Source: Campylobacter sp. RM16187 (GTDB taxonomy: Bacteria > Campylobacterota > Campylobacteria > Campylobacterales > Campylobacteraceae). Taken from it: a DNA stretch of 64,000 nucleotides. Under the pieces are notes generated by a model, which was given only the letters and a program-made list of their open reading frames with translations, had not been told where the DNA came from and did no database searches. The stretch covers positions 310,001 to 374,000 of the forward strand of contig NZ_CP012549.1 in NCBI RefSeq assembly GCF_025319965.1, given 5' to 3'. Both the position numbers and the translations under genes were made by a program. Shown here in pieces: positions 8,579 to 18,018 of the stretch. Within the stretch, counting starts at the first letter, position 1. Every line of letters begins with the position of its first letter.

Positions 8579-9484
8579 CTACTCTTCCTCTTCATCATTA
8601 TCATTGTTTTGCAAAATAAGCTCGGCACTCTCTTCTTTTACAGGCTTAGAATTCGATAGAAGCCTTATCATATCACTTACAAATTTTTTATGATCTTTTC
8701 TTTCAACTATAGCGTCTATCAGTCCGTGTTCAAGCAAAAATTCAGATCTTTGAAATCCTTCCGGAAGATCTGAGCCTATAGTTTGCTTGATAACTCTTTG
8801 CCCAGCAAATCCTATAAGTGCGCCAGGTTCTGCTATGATAATATCTCCAAGCCAAGCAAAACTAGCACTAACTCCACCCATTGTAGGATCTGTTAGTATC
8901 GATATATAGGGTACCTTAGCCTCATCAAGCAGTTTTAGTGCTGCGGAAGTCTTTGACATCTGCATTAAAGAAAATGTGCTTTCTTGCATTCTTGCTCCGC
9001 CTGATGCCGAGATTATTATAAGCGGGTGTTTTTTGTCTATGGATCTTTTGATAGCTCTAACTATCTTTTCACCTTCTACTGAGCCTAGGCTTCCACCCAT
9101 GAAACTAAAGTCAAAGACCACAAGCTGTACGTCCATATTGTCTATTTTTGCTTCGCCGCATATTACGGCACTGCTTCTTCCAGTTTTCTCTTCGCTCTCA
9201 CTGATACGCTTTTTGTATGATTTTTTATCCACAAATTTAAGCGGATCTACAGGTTTTAAGTTTTTATCAAATTCTACGAAGGTTTCAGGGTCGCATAAAA
9301 GCTCTATTCTTCTTTGAGGTTTGAGTCTCATATGGTATCCGCATTTCGGGCATACGTTAAAGCAGGCTTCTACCTCTTTATAATACATTAATGAGTGGCA
9401 GCTTTCGCACTTTACCCAGTGCGCAGGAGCTTCACTCGGAGATGATTGATTTCTTGTTTTTGAAAAAATATCTAAAAAGCCCAT
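8579..9484 (-). CDS. accD: Acetyl-CoA carboxylase carboxyltransferase subunit beta AccD
   Basis: A 301-residue beta subunit of acetyl-CoA carboxyltransferase, the first step of fatty-acid synthesis. An N-terminal four-Cys zinc ribbon (Cys26, Cys29, Cys45, Cys48) precedes the crotonase-type core with SASGGARMQES and DPTMGGVSASFA. The tail is acidic (NNDNDEEEE). The first gene of the leftward accD-rlmH-dksA operon, preceded by a 127-bp gap that should hold its promoter. Confidence 0.96.
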   Translation of the reverse strand: MGFLDIFSKTRNQSSPSEAPAHWVKCESCHSLMYYKEVEACFNVCPKCGYHMRLKPQRRIELLCDPETFVEFDKNLKPVDPLKFVDKKSYKKRISESEEKTGRSSAVICGEAKIDNMDVQLVVFDFSFMGGSLGSVEGEKIVRAIKRSIDKKHPLIIISASGGARMQESTFSLMQMSKTSAALKLLDEAKVPYISILTDPTMGGVSASFAWLGDIIIAEPGALIGFAGQRVIKQTIGSDLPEGFQRSEFLLEHGLIDAIVERKDHKKFVSDMIRLLSNSKPVKEESAELILQNNDNDEEEE

Positions 9485-9611
9485 TTTCTACCTACTTAAA
9501 TATAAAAATTATGCGATTATATCTAATTTTAGCATTGTATTTGCTTATATTTGATTGTTAAATTAGTTAAATTTAAATTTTATATATTTAAAGTTTGTAG
9601 TAAAATTTATT

Positions 9612-10040
9612 TTACCACTCTATGTATGTTTTTGCTTTTTTGATGTCTGAAATTTTTATTTTGATAGGTTTATTGTCTACTTCAAGATCTATTTCATCGT
9701 CATTTACGGCTAAAATTTTACCTTTTAGTTTTTGATTTCCTCCATCGATTGAGGCTGTAATTTTTACAAGCTCTCCTATGCTTGAGCTAAAATGAGCGAT
9801 TGTTTCGAGCTTTCTTTCAAGTCCGGGACTGCTAACTTCAAGAGTATAGTCACCATTAACAGGTGGTTCTACATCAAAGATAGGTGAAAGTAATCTTGAT
9901 ACTTTTTCACAGTCGTCTAAATTTACTCCATCTTTTTTAGTAATATAAATTCTGTAAATAGTTTTGCCGTTTTCATTGGCTAGTTCGGTATCATAAAGCT
10001 CTACCCCGCACTCTTTAATTAGTTTTTCAAGATTTTGCAT
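9612..10040 (-). CDS. rimP: Ribosome maturation factor RimP
   Basis: A 142-residue RimP with its N-terminal alpha/beta domain ([34 protein letters not shown]) and C-terminal SH3-like domain. RimP assists early 30S assembly. It overlaps rbfA by 14 bp, and the order infB-rbfA-rimP is standard in Campylobacter. Confidence 0.93.
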   Translation of the reverse strand: MQNLEKLIKECGVELYDTELANENGKTIYRIYITKKDGVNLDDCEKVSRLLSPIFDVEPPVNGDYTLEVSSPGLERKLETIAHFSSSIGELVKITASIDGGNQKLKGKILAVNDDEIDLEVDNKPIKIKISDIKKAKTYIEW

Positions 10041-10398
10041 TTTTATCTAAATCCTTTGAAATTTTATCAAACAAACTATCCATATGATTTTGATACTCTA
10101 GCCTATCATCAAATTTGAAGTGAAAATTCGGGCATCTATACCAACCTTCAGCTTCCATGCAGTGGTTTTGTAGATATTTTGATATGCGTTTTAAGTGACT
10201 TAATACATAGGCTTGTTCTTTGTCGTCAAACGCCATCTTATCAAGATATACAAAGGCGTCATATCTACCTTTTTTGCACTCTACATCAGTTACGCAAAGA
10301 CCTCTTAAAAACTCATCCTCTAAAGTCGCAAGAGCTTCAGGAATAAGCTCTTTCAACACACTTTCGGTTCTTAGTCTTTTAATTTCGGCTGAATTCAT
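10027..10398 (-). CDS. rbfA: Ribosome-binding factor RbfA
   Basis: A 123-residue KH-fold protein that binds the 30S subunit and helps 16S 5'-end maturation in the cold. The N-terminal helix [19 protein letters not shown] and the C-terminal [18 protein letters not shown] segment match the family. It overlaps infB by 4 bp and rimP by 14 bp. Confidence 0.93.
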   Translation of the reverse strand: MNSAEIKRLRTESVLKELIPEALATLEDEFLRGLCVTDVECKKGRYDAFVYLDKMAFDDKEQAYVLSHLKRISKYLQNHCMEAEGWYRCPNFHFKFDDRLEYQNHMDSLFDKISKDLDKNAKS

Positions 10399-13097
10399 AG
10401 AGTTGCTTGCTCCTCAATCTCTTTAAAGCTTTCTATATAATCACCCTCTCTTATATCATTATACCCATCTATACCCACCCCGCACTCATAGCCTTTTGCC
10501 ACCTCGCGAACGTCGTCTTTAAAGCGTTTTAGTGAGCTTACCGTACCTTCATGAACTACTATACCATTTCTAATGAGCCTTATTTTTGCTCCTCTGTTTA
10601 TACTGCCTTCTGTTACCATACATCCAGCTATAGCACCTATTTTTGGCACATTTATTACTTGGCGAACTTGAGCTTGTCCTAAGTGCTCTTCTCGTAATAT
10701 AGGTGACATTAATCCGCTCAGTAGCACTTTAACATCATCTAGAAGGTTATAGATTACATTATATGTTTTAATCTCTATTCCGCTTTCTTTCGCTTTTTCT
10801 TTTATCTCTCCGGTTGGACGTATGTTAAATCCTAAGATTACACTATTTTCACTGGCTTTTGCTAAAGCTACGTCGCTTTGAGTTATTCCGCCTACTCCAG
10901 AGTGTATAATATTTACCTTAATCTCATCATTTCTTAGTTTTTCAAGACTTGATTTTATAGCTTCCAATGATCCGCCAACATCTGCTTTTACAATAACAGG
11001 CAGTGATTTTAGCTCACCTTCCGCAATCTTTTCACTAAGCTCTTCAAGGCTTACTTTTGTAGTCTTACTAAGCTCTTTTTGACGTAGGTATTCTGCCTTT
11101 TTCTGAGCATATTCGCGAGCCTCTTTGTCTGTTTTAACACTTATTAGAGTCTCTCCCGCCTCAGGAATTTCACTTAAACCCATTATTACGCCACATTCAC
11201 CGGGCTTTATCTCTTTTAAAACATTGGCTTTATCGTCTGTTATACTTCTTATTTTACCGTAGGACACTCCTGCCACTACAGTATCTCCAACTTTTAAAGT
11301 ACCGTTTTCTACGATTATGGTTGCAACAGGTCCCCTGCCTTTTTGTTGCGAGCTTTCTATTATGGTAGCTTTCGCATTTGCTTTCGCATTTGCCTTAAGT
11401 TCCAGAATGTCTGCTTGCAGAAGCACTATCTCCAATAGGTCTTCTATACCCATTCCTGTTTTTGCTGAAATAGGAACAAATTCATATGCTCCGCCCCATT
11501 CGGTAGATAGTATGTCAAGATCTGCGAGTTCGCTTTTTACTTTGTCCGGATTTGCTGCCTCTTTATCCATCTTATTGATAGCTATTATAATAGGTACATT
11601 TGCAGCCTTAGCATGACTAATGGCCTCTTTTGTCTGTGGTTTTACTCCATCGTCGGCAGCAACGACTATTATAACTATATCTGTTACTCCTGCCCCTCTA
11701 GCTCTCATGGCAGTAAAGGCCTCGTGGCCAGGAGTGTCTATAAATGTTATGTTTCGATTATTTTTGTTAACCATATATGCGCCTACGTGCTGGGTTATAC
11801 CGCCAGCTTCTCCGGATGCTACGCGTGAGTTTCTTATATAGTCAAGCAAAGATGTTTTACCGTGATCAACGTGACCCATTATCGTTATAACAGGAGCTCT
11901 TTGAGTTAAATTTTCTTCCCCGTTTTGCTCATCGTATGCCTTTACGTAGTCAAACGCCTCTTGAATATCTACAATATTTATTTCCACTCCAAATTCATCG
12001 GCTAGAATTTCTATCGAATCCTCGTCTAAAAAGTCGTTTTTAGTAGTCATCATACCTAGCATAAACAGTTTGCTAATAATCTCACTAGGCTGTTTATTTA
12101 ACTTCTCAGCAAATTCATATACACGTATCTCTTTTGGGATCTCAATAGATGTTATTGTCTCGCTGTTATTTGAGTCTTTTGAAACTTTTTTATGTTTTTT
12201 TCTCGAGCGCCTGCTTATGCCTTGCTCTAAAAAAGATCCTATCGAGTTATTTAAAGACGGCTTATATATATTTGTCTGTTTAGTTTTTTGAGTCGGCTGT
12301 GGAGCAGGCGTTCTTACTGAAAAATCAGGCAGAACCACTACATCCTCATCTTCTAAAACTATATCGGCTAGATCTCTATCACTTAAGAGATCGACTTTTT
12401 GGATCCCATCTTTTTTAGTTGCAATTACAGGTTTTTTCTCTTTTTTTTTCTTTTTAAGCGTAGATTCTGCGTTATTAAATGAGAACATACTCTCTAAATT
12501 TCTAATAGGCTCGTTTTCGGTTTTTTCTGCTTGTTTTATAGGTCTTGGAGTAGTCGCAGACTCTTCTTTTTTTTTCTTAACTATCATAAGTCCTCTTCTT
12601 TTTTGAAGACTTACGTCAGCTAGGCTCTCTTTTAATTCAAGTTTTTTTTCAACTATGACAGGTTTTTCAGGTTGCTTATCCTCTTTTTGTCTTGTATTTT
12701 CTTTTGTTTCTATTTCAGATTTTATTTCAGGAATTTCTACTTTTTCTTTAGGTTGTTTTGTTGAAGCTTGCCTTGTTTTAAGAGTTTTTTCTGCTACCTT
12801 ATCATCTTTTTTGGTGGTTTTAGAAGACTCTTTTTTAGTATCTTTGTTCTCTTTTTGCTCTTTTGTCTGTTTTGGGGCTGATTTTTTAGGCTCGGATTTT
12901 TTCTTTTCAGGCTTTTTCTTAAAACTTTCCGGAATTTCTCCTGTCTGCACATATGTATATAGCGCCTCGGCCTCTTCAGGCGTAACTCCGCTGGAGTGTG
13001 TTTTTACTTTTAACCCTAGCTCATTAGCCTTTTCTACAATTTCTTTGCTAGGATAACCTAGCTCATTTGCTATCTCTGAAATACGAACAGTCCCCAT
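10395..13097 (-). CDS. infB: Translation initiation factor IF-2
   Basis: A 900-residue IF-2. The N-terminus (about 1-50) is an IF2_N domain ([21 protein letters not shown]). Residues 60-320 are a long Lys/Glu-rich linker of low complexity. The GTPase core has GHVDHGKTS (G1), DTPGHEAF (G3) and NKMDK (G4), followed by domains II-IV. IF-2 places fMet-tRNA on the 30S subunit and promotes subunit joining. Its start overlaps the ylxR end by 35 bp. Confidence 0.98.
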   Translation of the reverse strand: MGTVRISEIANELGYPSKEIVEKANELGLKVKTHSSGVTPEEAEALYTYVQTGEIPESFKKKPEKKKSEPKKSAPKQTKEQKENKDTKKESSKTTKKDDKVAEKTLKTRQASTKQPKEKVEIPEIKSEIETKENTRQKEDKQPEKPVIVEKKLELKESLADVSLQKRRGLMIVKKKKEESATTPRPIKQAEKTENEPIRNLESMFSFNNAESTLKKKKKEKKPVIATKKDGIQKVDLLSDRDLADIVLEDEDVVVLPDFSVRTPAPQPTQKTKQTNIYKPSLNNSIGSFLEQGISRRSRKKHKKVSKDSNNSETITSIEIPKEIRVYEFAEKLNKQPSEIISKLFMLGMMTTKNDFLDEDSIEILADEFGVEINIVDIQEAFDYVKAYDEQNGEENLTQRAPVITIMGHVDHGKTSLLDYIRNSRVASGEAGGITQHVGAYMVNKNNRNITFIDTPGHEAFTAMRARGAGVTDIVIIVVAADDGVKPQTKEAISHAKAANVPIIIAINKMDKEAANPDKVKSELADLDILSTEWGGAYEFVPISAKTGMGIEDLLEIVLLQADILELKANAKANAKATIIESSQQKGRGPVATIIVENGTLKVGDTVVAGVSYGKIRSITDDKANVLKEIKPGECGVIMGLSEIPEAGETLISVKTDKEAREYAQKKAEYLRQKELSKTTKVSLEELSEKIAEGELKSLPVIVKADVGGSLEAIKSSLEKLRNDEIKVNIIHSGVGGITQSDVALAKASENSVILGFNIRPTGEIKEKAKESGIEIKTYNVIYNLLDDVKVLLSGLMSPILREEHLGQAQVRQVINVPKIGAIAGCMVTEGSINRGAKIRLIRNGIVVHEGTVSSLKRFKDDVREVAKGYECGVGIDGYNDIREGDYIESFKEIEEQATL

Positions 13098-13347
13098 TTA
13101 AGAGTATCTCCTTTAAAATTTGCCCATTTTTTAAGGTGGCGATAAAATTTCCCGCCACTCTGCCGAGCGATTTTTTCAAATTTTTTTCATCTTTTTTTAA
13201 ACAGTCTTCACATATATAAAAACTTCTTCCATTTCCGCTACCAAAAAAAAGTGAAGAATTAATGATGCGAAATCTGCGTAAATCATATTGTTTGAATCTT
13301 ATCTTACAAACTACGCACATTCTAATGGGAATATAATTTTTAACCAT
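13063..13347 (-). CDS. ylxR: YlxR family (DUF448) RNA-binding protein
   Basis: A 94-residue basic protein with the signature [21 protein letters not shown] and a second CxxC pair in YICEDCLKK. YlxR proteins sit upstream of infB in many bacteria and are thought to bind RNA. Here the gene overlaps infB by 35 bp, which suggests coupled translation. A precise function cannot be read from the sequence. Confidence 0.85.
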   Translation of the reverse strand: MVKNYIPIRMCVVCKIRFKQYDLRRFRIINSSLFFGSGNGRSFYICEDCLKKDEKNLKKSLGRVAGNFIATLKNGQILKEILLNGDCSYFRDSK

Positions 13348-13373
13348 ATATTATAACTTTTGTTTGCTTTTTT

Positions 13374-14258
13374 TTAGCTTTTTGAGATGATAAATCCGTT
13401 ATTATCAAATGATAAAATTTCAACTCTAAAATTTTTAAATTTATCTTTTAGTCTCTCTTGTAGATTAGCGGCATCTGATTTATAAGTTATATTTAAAAAT
13501 GTCGAACCACTTCCAGATAGTGTGCTCATCAAAGCCCCGTTTTCATAAGCCGTTTTACGAACATCAAAGAGCTCAGGAAGAGTTTGCATTCTAAGTTCTT
13601 CATGCATCATATCTTTTGATGCTATTTTTAAAAGATCGTATTTTTCTTCTAAGAAACAGGCTGTTAAAAATGCCGAATGAGATAGATTACTCACGCATTC
13701 ACTCATTGAGTAGTGTTTGGGCAGTTTTGTGCGAGACTCTTTTGTGCTCATTGGCTTATCTGGAATAACCACCACGGCTTTAATATCGTCTCCTATGGCT
13801 TTTTTAATGGAATTTACCTGATTATTATGCACTACAGAGGTTACAAAGCCTCCAAGAACTGCTGGAGAGATATTGTCAGGATGATTTTCATATACTAAGG
13901 ATCTATTTAATACTACGTTTTTATCGATCTTAAACTCAGCCATAGCATAAGCCGAAGCAATCGCAGAGGTAATAACTGCAGATGAGCTCCCAAGACCACG
14001 AGAAAATGGAATATGATTTTTAAAAACCATTCTAAAACTATCTTTTTTGCCTGTTAGTTCATAATAAATCTCATTAAAAATTGATAGAAAAAGATTATTT
14101 TTTTTGAGTTTTATATTTTCTGCGCCTTCGCCTATTATGGATATTGATGAAAAATTTGCTCTTTTTATATCAATTTCGTTATATAAACTCAAAGCAAGTC
14201 CTAAGGTATCAAAGCCAGGACCTAAATTTGCACTTGTTGCAGGAACACTGATAGTCAA
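13374..14258 (-). CDS. thrB: Homoserine kinase ThrB
   Basis: A 294-residue GHMP-family kinase. The N-terminal PATSANLGPGFDTLGLAL and the ATP-binding PFSRGLGSSSAVI motif are clear, with the C-terminal LSGSGSTFL loop. It phosphorylates homoserine in threonine synthesis. It lies 8 bp after tsaB in a leftward operon with lpxC. Confidence 0.95.
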   Translation of the reverse strand: MTISVPATSANLGPGFDTLGLALSLYNEIDIKRANFSSISIIGEGAENIKLKKNNLFLSIFNEIYYELTGKKDSFRMVFKNHIPFSRGLGSSSAVITSAIASAYAMAEFKIDKNVVLNRSLVYENHPDNISPAVLGGFVTSVVHNNQVNSIKKAIGDDIKAVVVIPDKPMSTKESRTKLPKHYSMSECVSNLSHSAFLTACFLEEKYDLLKIASKDMMHEELRMQTLPELFDVRKTAYENGALMSTLSGSGSTFLNITYKSDAANLQERLKDKFKNFRVEILSFDNNGFIISKS

Positions 14259-14266
14259 AACAACTC

Positions 14267-14722
14267 CTAAACCGCTTGGATAATATAGTTTGGTAGAGTA
14301 TCAAAATTTAAATTTAAAACATCTAAATTTGATGGCAGTTTGAAATTTCCTGTTTCAGTTTTTTCCAACTTAATCTCGTCTTGAAATTTAACAAAACTTA
14401 GAGCCTTATTTGCACGTATAGGTGCATTGTCATTTAGTTCAAAACCGCTTACTGCGTAAAACTCACACTCTTTTATGATGCTTAATGTCTTTAAAATTAT
14501 ATATGAAACTTTTATACCCATAAAGCTTCCGGGGCCATTTGCATATATTATTTTTGAAATTTTATATCTGTTTTTATTTAAAATTTCATCTATTATTTCT
14601 ATTAAAGCCTCATCGGATTTTTTATCACTTTGTATCTCTTGTATAAACTCACCTTTTTCATCATATATACCAAATAAAAGTGGAGAAGTGAGCGCTATGA
14701 CTAAAATTTGGATATTTTTTAT
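14267..14722 (-). CDS. tsaB: tRNA threonylcarbamoyladenosine biosynthesis protein TsaB, apparent AUA start
   Basis: The coding frame runs well upstream of the only in-frame ATG (14521): it encodes IQILVIALTSPLLFGIY and the hallmark ANGPGSFMGIKV of TsaB, so an ATG start would cut off half the protein. The frame reaches a stop just inside lpxC and contains no ATG, GTG or TTG there. The best start is ATA at 14722-14720, 7 bp after AAAAGG and overlapping the lpxC TAA as ATAA. The product is about 151 residues. TsaB is the TsaD partner in making t6A37 on ANN-decoding tRNAs. Confidence 0.8.
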   Translation of the reverse strand: MKNIQILVIALTSPLLFGIYDEKGEFIQEIQSDKKSDEALIEIIDEILNKNRYKISKIIYANGPGSFMGIKVSYIILKTLSIIKECEFYAVSGFELNDNAPIRANKALSFVKFQDEIKLEKTETGNFKLPSNLDVLNLNFDTLPNYIIQAV

Positions 14723-15603
14723 GCAAATACCTTTTGGTATTCAAGTGATAGCTGATCTTTTAGGGTCACAACTTCATAGTTTTTAGCATCACTTAAAATC
14801 GCTAAAGTAAGTTCGTGATTTAGCTCGTGGCTTCCAGCAAAAGATGTATAATCAGCCATTAAAGGAGCGCCCATCAGGCTAAGATCTCCAATTGCATCTA
14901 GGATTTTGTGTCTTACGAATTCGTTTTCAAACCTAAGCCCTTCCGGGTTTAAAATCCTAGTATCATCTATTACTACGGCATTATCAAGACTTCCACCAAG
15001 TGCTAGATTATTGGCTCTTAGCATCTGGACATCTTTTAAAAATCCAAAAGTTCTAGCTCTGGCAATCTGCTCTATAAATGCACTTTTGCTAAACTCAAAC
15101 AGGTATCTTTGCTCGCCTATTATAGGGTGATCAAATTTGATTGTAAAATCAAATTTTGGATTTTTTGACGGCGTCACTTTGGCAAATTTACCGTTCTTGC
15201 TGACTTCAACCTCTTTTTTTATTATAATTACTCTTTTGTGATCATCGAGTTTAGCGGTGCCGGCTTCATCAAGCATCATGCAGTAGCTTATCGCACTTCC
15301 GTCCATTACGGGAACCTCGTTTGCGTCAAGAACTATACGTATATTATCTATTCCGTATCCGCTAATTGCAGACAACAGATGCTCTATTGTTGATATATAG
15401 CCTTTTTGAGAGCCTATAACAGTTGCCATTTGAGTATTTATAACATTTTTCGGTTCTGCTTTAAAACTTATACCCAGATCTTTTCTATAAAAAACTATAC
15501 CCGTATTTGCACTCATAGGCTCTAAGATTATTTTTATCGGCTCACCCTTGTGAAGACCTATTCCAACACCTTCTACAGCCTTTTTTATGGTTGTTTGTTG
15601 CAA
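14719..15603 (-). CDS. lpxC: UDP-3-O-acyl-N-acetylglucosamine deacetylase LpxC
   Basis: A 294-residue zinc deacetylase for the committed step of lipid A synthesis. Zinc ligands are visible in STIEHLLSA (His) and VRHKILDAIGDL (His, Asp), with the N-terminal TIKKAVEGVGIGLHKGEPI typical of the family. The 3' end overlaps tsaB by 4 bp. It follows the M23 peptidase gene after a 65-bp gap. Confidence 0.96.
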   Translation of the reverse strand: MQQTTIKKAVEGVGIGLHKGEPIKIILEPMSANTGIVFYRKDLGISFKAEPKNVINTQMATVIGSQKGYISTIEHLLSAISGYGIDNIRIVLDANEVPVMDGSAISYCMMLDEAGTAKLDDHKRVIIIKKEVEVSKNGKFAKVTPSKNPKFDFTIKFDHPIIGEQRYLFEFSKSAFIEQIARARTFGFLKDVQMLRANNLALGGSLDNAVVIDDTRILNPEGLRFENEFVRHKILDAIGDLSLMGAPLMADYTSFAGSHELNHELTLAILSDAKNYEVVTLKDQLSLEYQKVFA

Positions 15604-15668
15604 AATTTTCCTTTTAAATTTTCTAAATTTTTCGTATTATACAATTTTTTGGTAACAAATAATAAATT

Positions 15669-17039
15669 TTATTTACCATCAATCATCTTTTTTGCGGCAT
15701 TTAAAACATTTAAGACATTATCTTTCATCCAGCTTGTATCCATCCACTCTTCAGGCCTCACCTCTACGCCTTGAACTATCATTCCAAAATGCAAGTGATC
15801 TCCCATGGCAAGCCCGCTTACTCCGGTAGCCCCTATCTGATCTCCCGCCCCTATCTGATCTCCTGTTTTTACCGTTATTGAGTTACAGTGTCCATATAGT
15901 GAAAATACTCCAAAGCCATGATTAATAATGATAGTTTGCCCGTAAATTCCATTCTCTCCGGCAAAATCCACTGTGCCGTTGTTGCTTGTTATAATGCTTG
16001 CGTTTTTAGTAGAGGCAAGATCTAGCCCCATATGCCAAGACTCACTAATGTCTTGTCCATCAAAAGTATAATATCTATGATCGCCAAAACTTGCAACAGC
16101 CTTTGCGTTTTTAAGAGGATAGAATTTTTTTAGACTAAATTCGCTTATGGTATCTGTAGATATTTTTGATGTGATGTCAGAGATTAGTTTCTCGTTGGCT
16201 CCGCGTAAATTTTCGTTTACGAATTTCATTTTTTCTAGATTTGACATCGACTCGTGATTTTGTGCGTATTGTGCAGCTAGCTCGGGTATCTTCTCGTTTA
16301 AAAATCTATTTTGGTTATCAAGTTTTATTTTTGAGCTTTTATAAGTTCTGTTTTGATAAAAAAATCTTATCTTGCTCTTTGTGATATTTCCCGCATAATC
16401 TATCGCGACCACATCTGCACTAAACGAGCTTTGTGTCGCGGGCCAAGCTACTAAAGAGGCATAGTAATCATCTTTATAAAATTTAGAAGGTATAAATTTC
16501 TTGCCGAAATTTGTCTGTATATATAGCTCTTTTAATCTCTCGTCCGTTACCTTAAATACGACCGTTGCACTTCCGCCTTTATTGATTGCGTAGGAGTGAT
16601 TTAGGATGTTTACTTCAGGTCTTTTGCCATCGACTATGACTTCAACATTTTTTGTCTGCTTGTTTCCCATAAAAAAGCCCCATTTACTCGCATCAATCGC
16701 TTCAATGCTCATGGTATAATTCTTTTTTTGAGACTGAAATCCGGTCTTTGGAAATGATAAATTTATATCTAAAATATCCAGGGGGGCTTCAAAATTTTGG
16801 TTAGTTAAAATCATCTGATGCTCTGCATCAAGCATGCTTATTTTTAAAGATTTTATACCGCTTTCATCGGTTATTTTTATAGGTAAGGGTGATGTAAGGT
16901 TCCAATAAATTTGATCCTCTATCGATATCAGCGGTTTTTCTTTTTCAAACGATTTTGAGCTAAACAGCATAAAAATTCCAGCAATTATTAAAATAAAAAG
17001 CACACTATAAGCTATAAAATTTGATCTATTTTTTCTCAT
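15669..17039 (-). CDS. M23-family peptidoglycan metallopeptidase
   Basis: A 456-residue envelope protein with an N-terminal membrane anchor (about residues 8-26). A middle part of beta-rich regions leads to a C-terminal LytM/M23 domain. The zinc and catalytic residues are present: His336 and Asp340 (SWHMGLDLAS), His384 (LYGH), and His415 and His417 (GDHLHFGM). It should cleave peptide cross-links of the wall. The position before lpxC matches C. jejuni Cj0131, a member of the Csd/Pgp cell-shape peptidases; the exact substrate is inferred. Confidence 0.9.
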   Translation of the reverse strand: MRKNRSNFIAYSVLFILIIAGIFMLFSSKSFEKEKPLISIEDQIYWNLTSPLPIKITDESGIKSLKISMLDAEHQMILTNQNFEAPLDILDINLSFPKTGFQSQKKNYTMSIEAIDASKWGFFMGNKQTKNVEVIVDGKRPEVNILNHSYAINKGGSATVVFKVTDERLKELYIQTNFGKKFIPSKFYKDDYYASLVAWPATQSSFSADVVAIDYAGNITKSKIRFFYQNRTYKSSKIKLDNQNRFLNEKIPELAAQYAQNHESMSNLEKMKFVNENLRGANEKLISDITSKISTDTISEFSLKKFYPLKNAKAVASFGDHRYYTFDGQDISESWHMGLDLASTKNASIITSNNGTVDFAGENGIYGQTIIINHGFGVFSLYGHCNSITVKTGDQIGAGDQIGATGVSGLAMGDHLHFGMIVQGVEVRPEEWMDTSWMKDNVLNVLNAAKKMIDGK

Positions 17040-17106
17040 TAAATAATCCTAAAACCTAATCTTATTTTTCGAGATTTTACTAAAAAGCTATAAATTTGGA
17101 GTAAAT

Positions 17107-17937
17107 TTATAAAATTTCGCGTATCTTTCTGGCCTCGCTCATCCAGTCTTTAAGTTCATCCCATTTTTCATTTTTAACCAAATTTTCACACTCGTCTAGC
17201 TCTTTTTTGAACATATCGATTGCGTTTATTAGATTGTCTTTATTTTGTTTAAAAATATCGCTCCACATTACAGGAGAGCTTTTGGCTATTCTTATCATTC
17301 CGTTAAATCCTGTTCCACTAAGAGCGATAATGTTTTTTTTATTCTCTTTTTTAAGAACGCTGGAAGCCAGTGAAAAGCTGATAGCGTGAGGCAGATGAGA
17401 GATTACACTGGCGTGGTGATCGTGCTCTTTTGCACTCATAAATGTGATTTTCATACCAAGATGAGAAAATAGCTCGACCGATCTTTTTACGTGTTTTTCA
17501 CTACTCTCTTTAAAATCGCAAATTGCTACGACTGCACCGTTAAAAAGCCCTGAAAATGCAGCTGTTGGACCTGAGTATTCGGTGCCTGCCATAGGGTGAG
17601 CGGGAATAAAATTTCTTCTTATTTTTTCAGGAACCGCCTCGATAATCTTCTCTTTTGTGCTTCCAAGGTCTATTATCGTTGTATCTTCATCGATATCCTC
17701 AAGTTCTTTTACGATTTTTATTATCGCTTCAACCGGAATTGCTAAAAATATTATGTCGCTTTTTCTTTTCATCTCTTCTAAAGTTAAAATTTCATGTACC
17801 AAACCAAGCTCTAAGGCTTTTTGTTGATGTTCTTTGTTTGCATCCATGCCACTCACGCAAGAGATTAGTTTTTCATTTTTTAAACAAAGCCCCAAAGAAC
17901 CGCCTATGAGACCAAGCCCTATGATACCGATTTTCAT
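17107..17937 (-). CDS. tyrA: Prephenate dehydrogenase TyrA
   Basis: A 276-residue NAD-dependent dehydrogenase of tyrosine synthesis. The Rossmann motif GIIGLGLIGGSLG begins the protein. DLGSTKEKIIEAVP, the catalytic-His segment PAHPMAGTEYSG and SVISHLPHAIS follow in order. No chorismate mutase domain is fused. It is divergent from bamA, with a 40-80 bp shared promoter region. Confidence 0.94.
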   Translation of the reverse strand: MKIGIIGLGLIGGSLGLCLKNEKLISCVSGMDANKEHQQKALELGLVHEILTLEEMKRKSDIIFLAIPVEAIIKIVKELEDIDEDTTIIDLGSTKEKIIEAVPEKIRRNFIPAHPMAGTEYSGPTAAFSGLFNGAVVAICDFKESSEKHVKRSVELFSHLGMKITFMSAKEHDHHASVISHLPHAISFSLASSVLKKENKKNIIALSGTGFNGMIRIAKSSPVMWSDIFKQNKDNLINAIDMFKKELDECENLVKNEKWDELKDWMSEARKIREIL

Positions 17938-18018
17938 AAAATACCTTTGTAAATTTATATTGTTTAAAATTAAAATGTGTTATTATACCACCTAATACTC
18001 ATTTTTAGGTTAAATTCA

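Noticed and set aside
12655-13056. A 133-codon plus-strand frame opposite infB
   Set aside because: It is the antisense of the Lys/Glu-rich IF-2 linker and gives a low-complexity Ser/Phe product.
14475-14786. A 103-codon plus-strand frame across tsaB and lpxC
   Set aside because: It is antisense to the TsaB frame, which has a recognisable NGPGSF motif.
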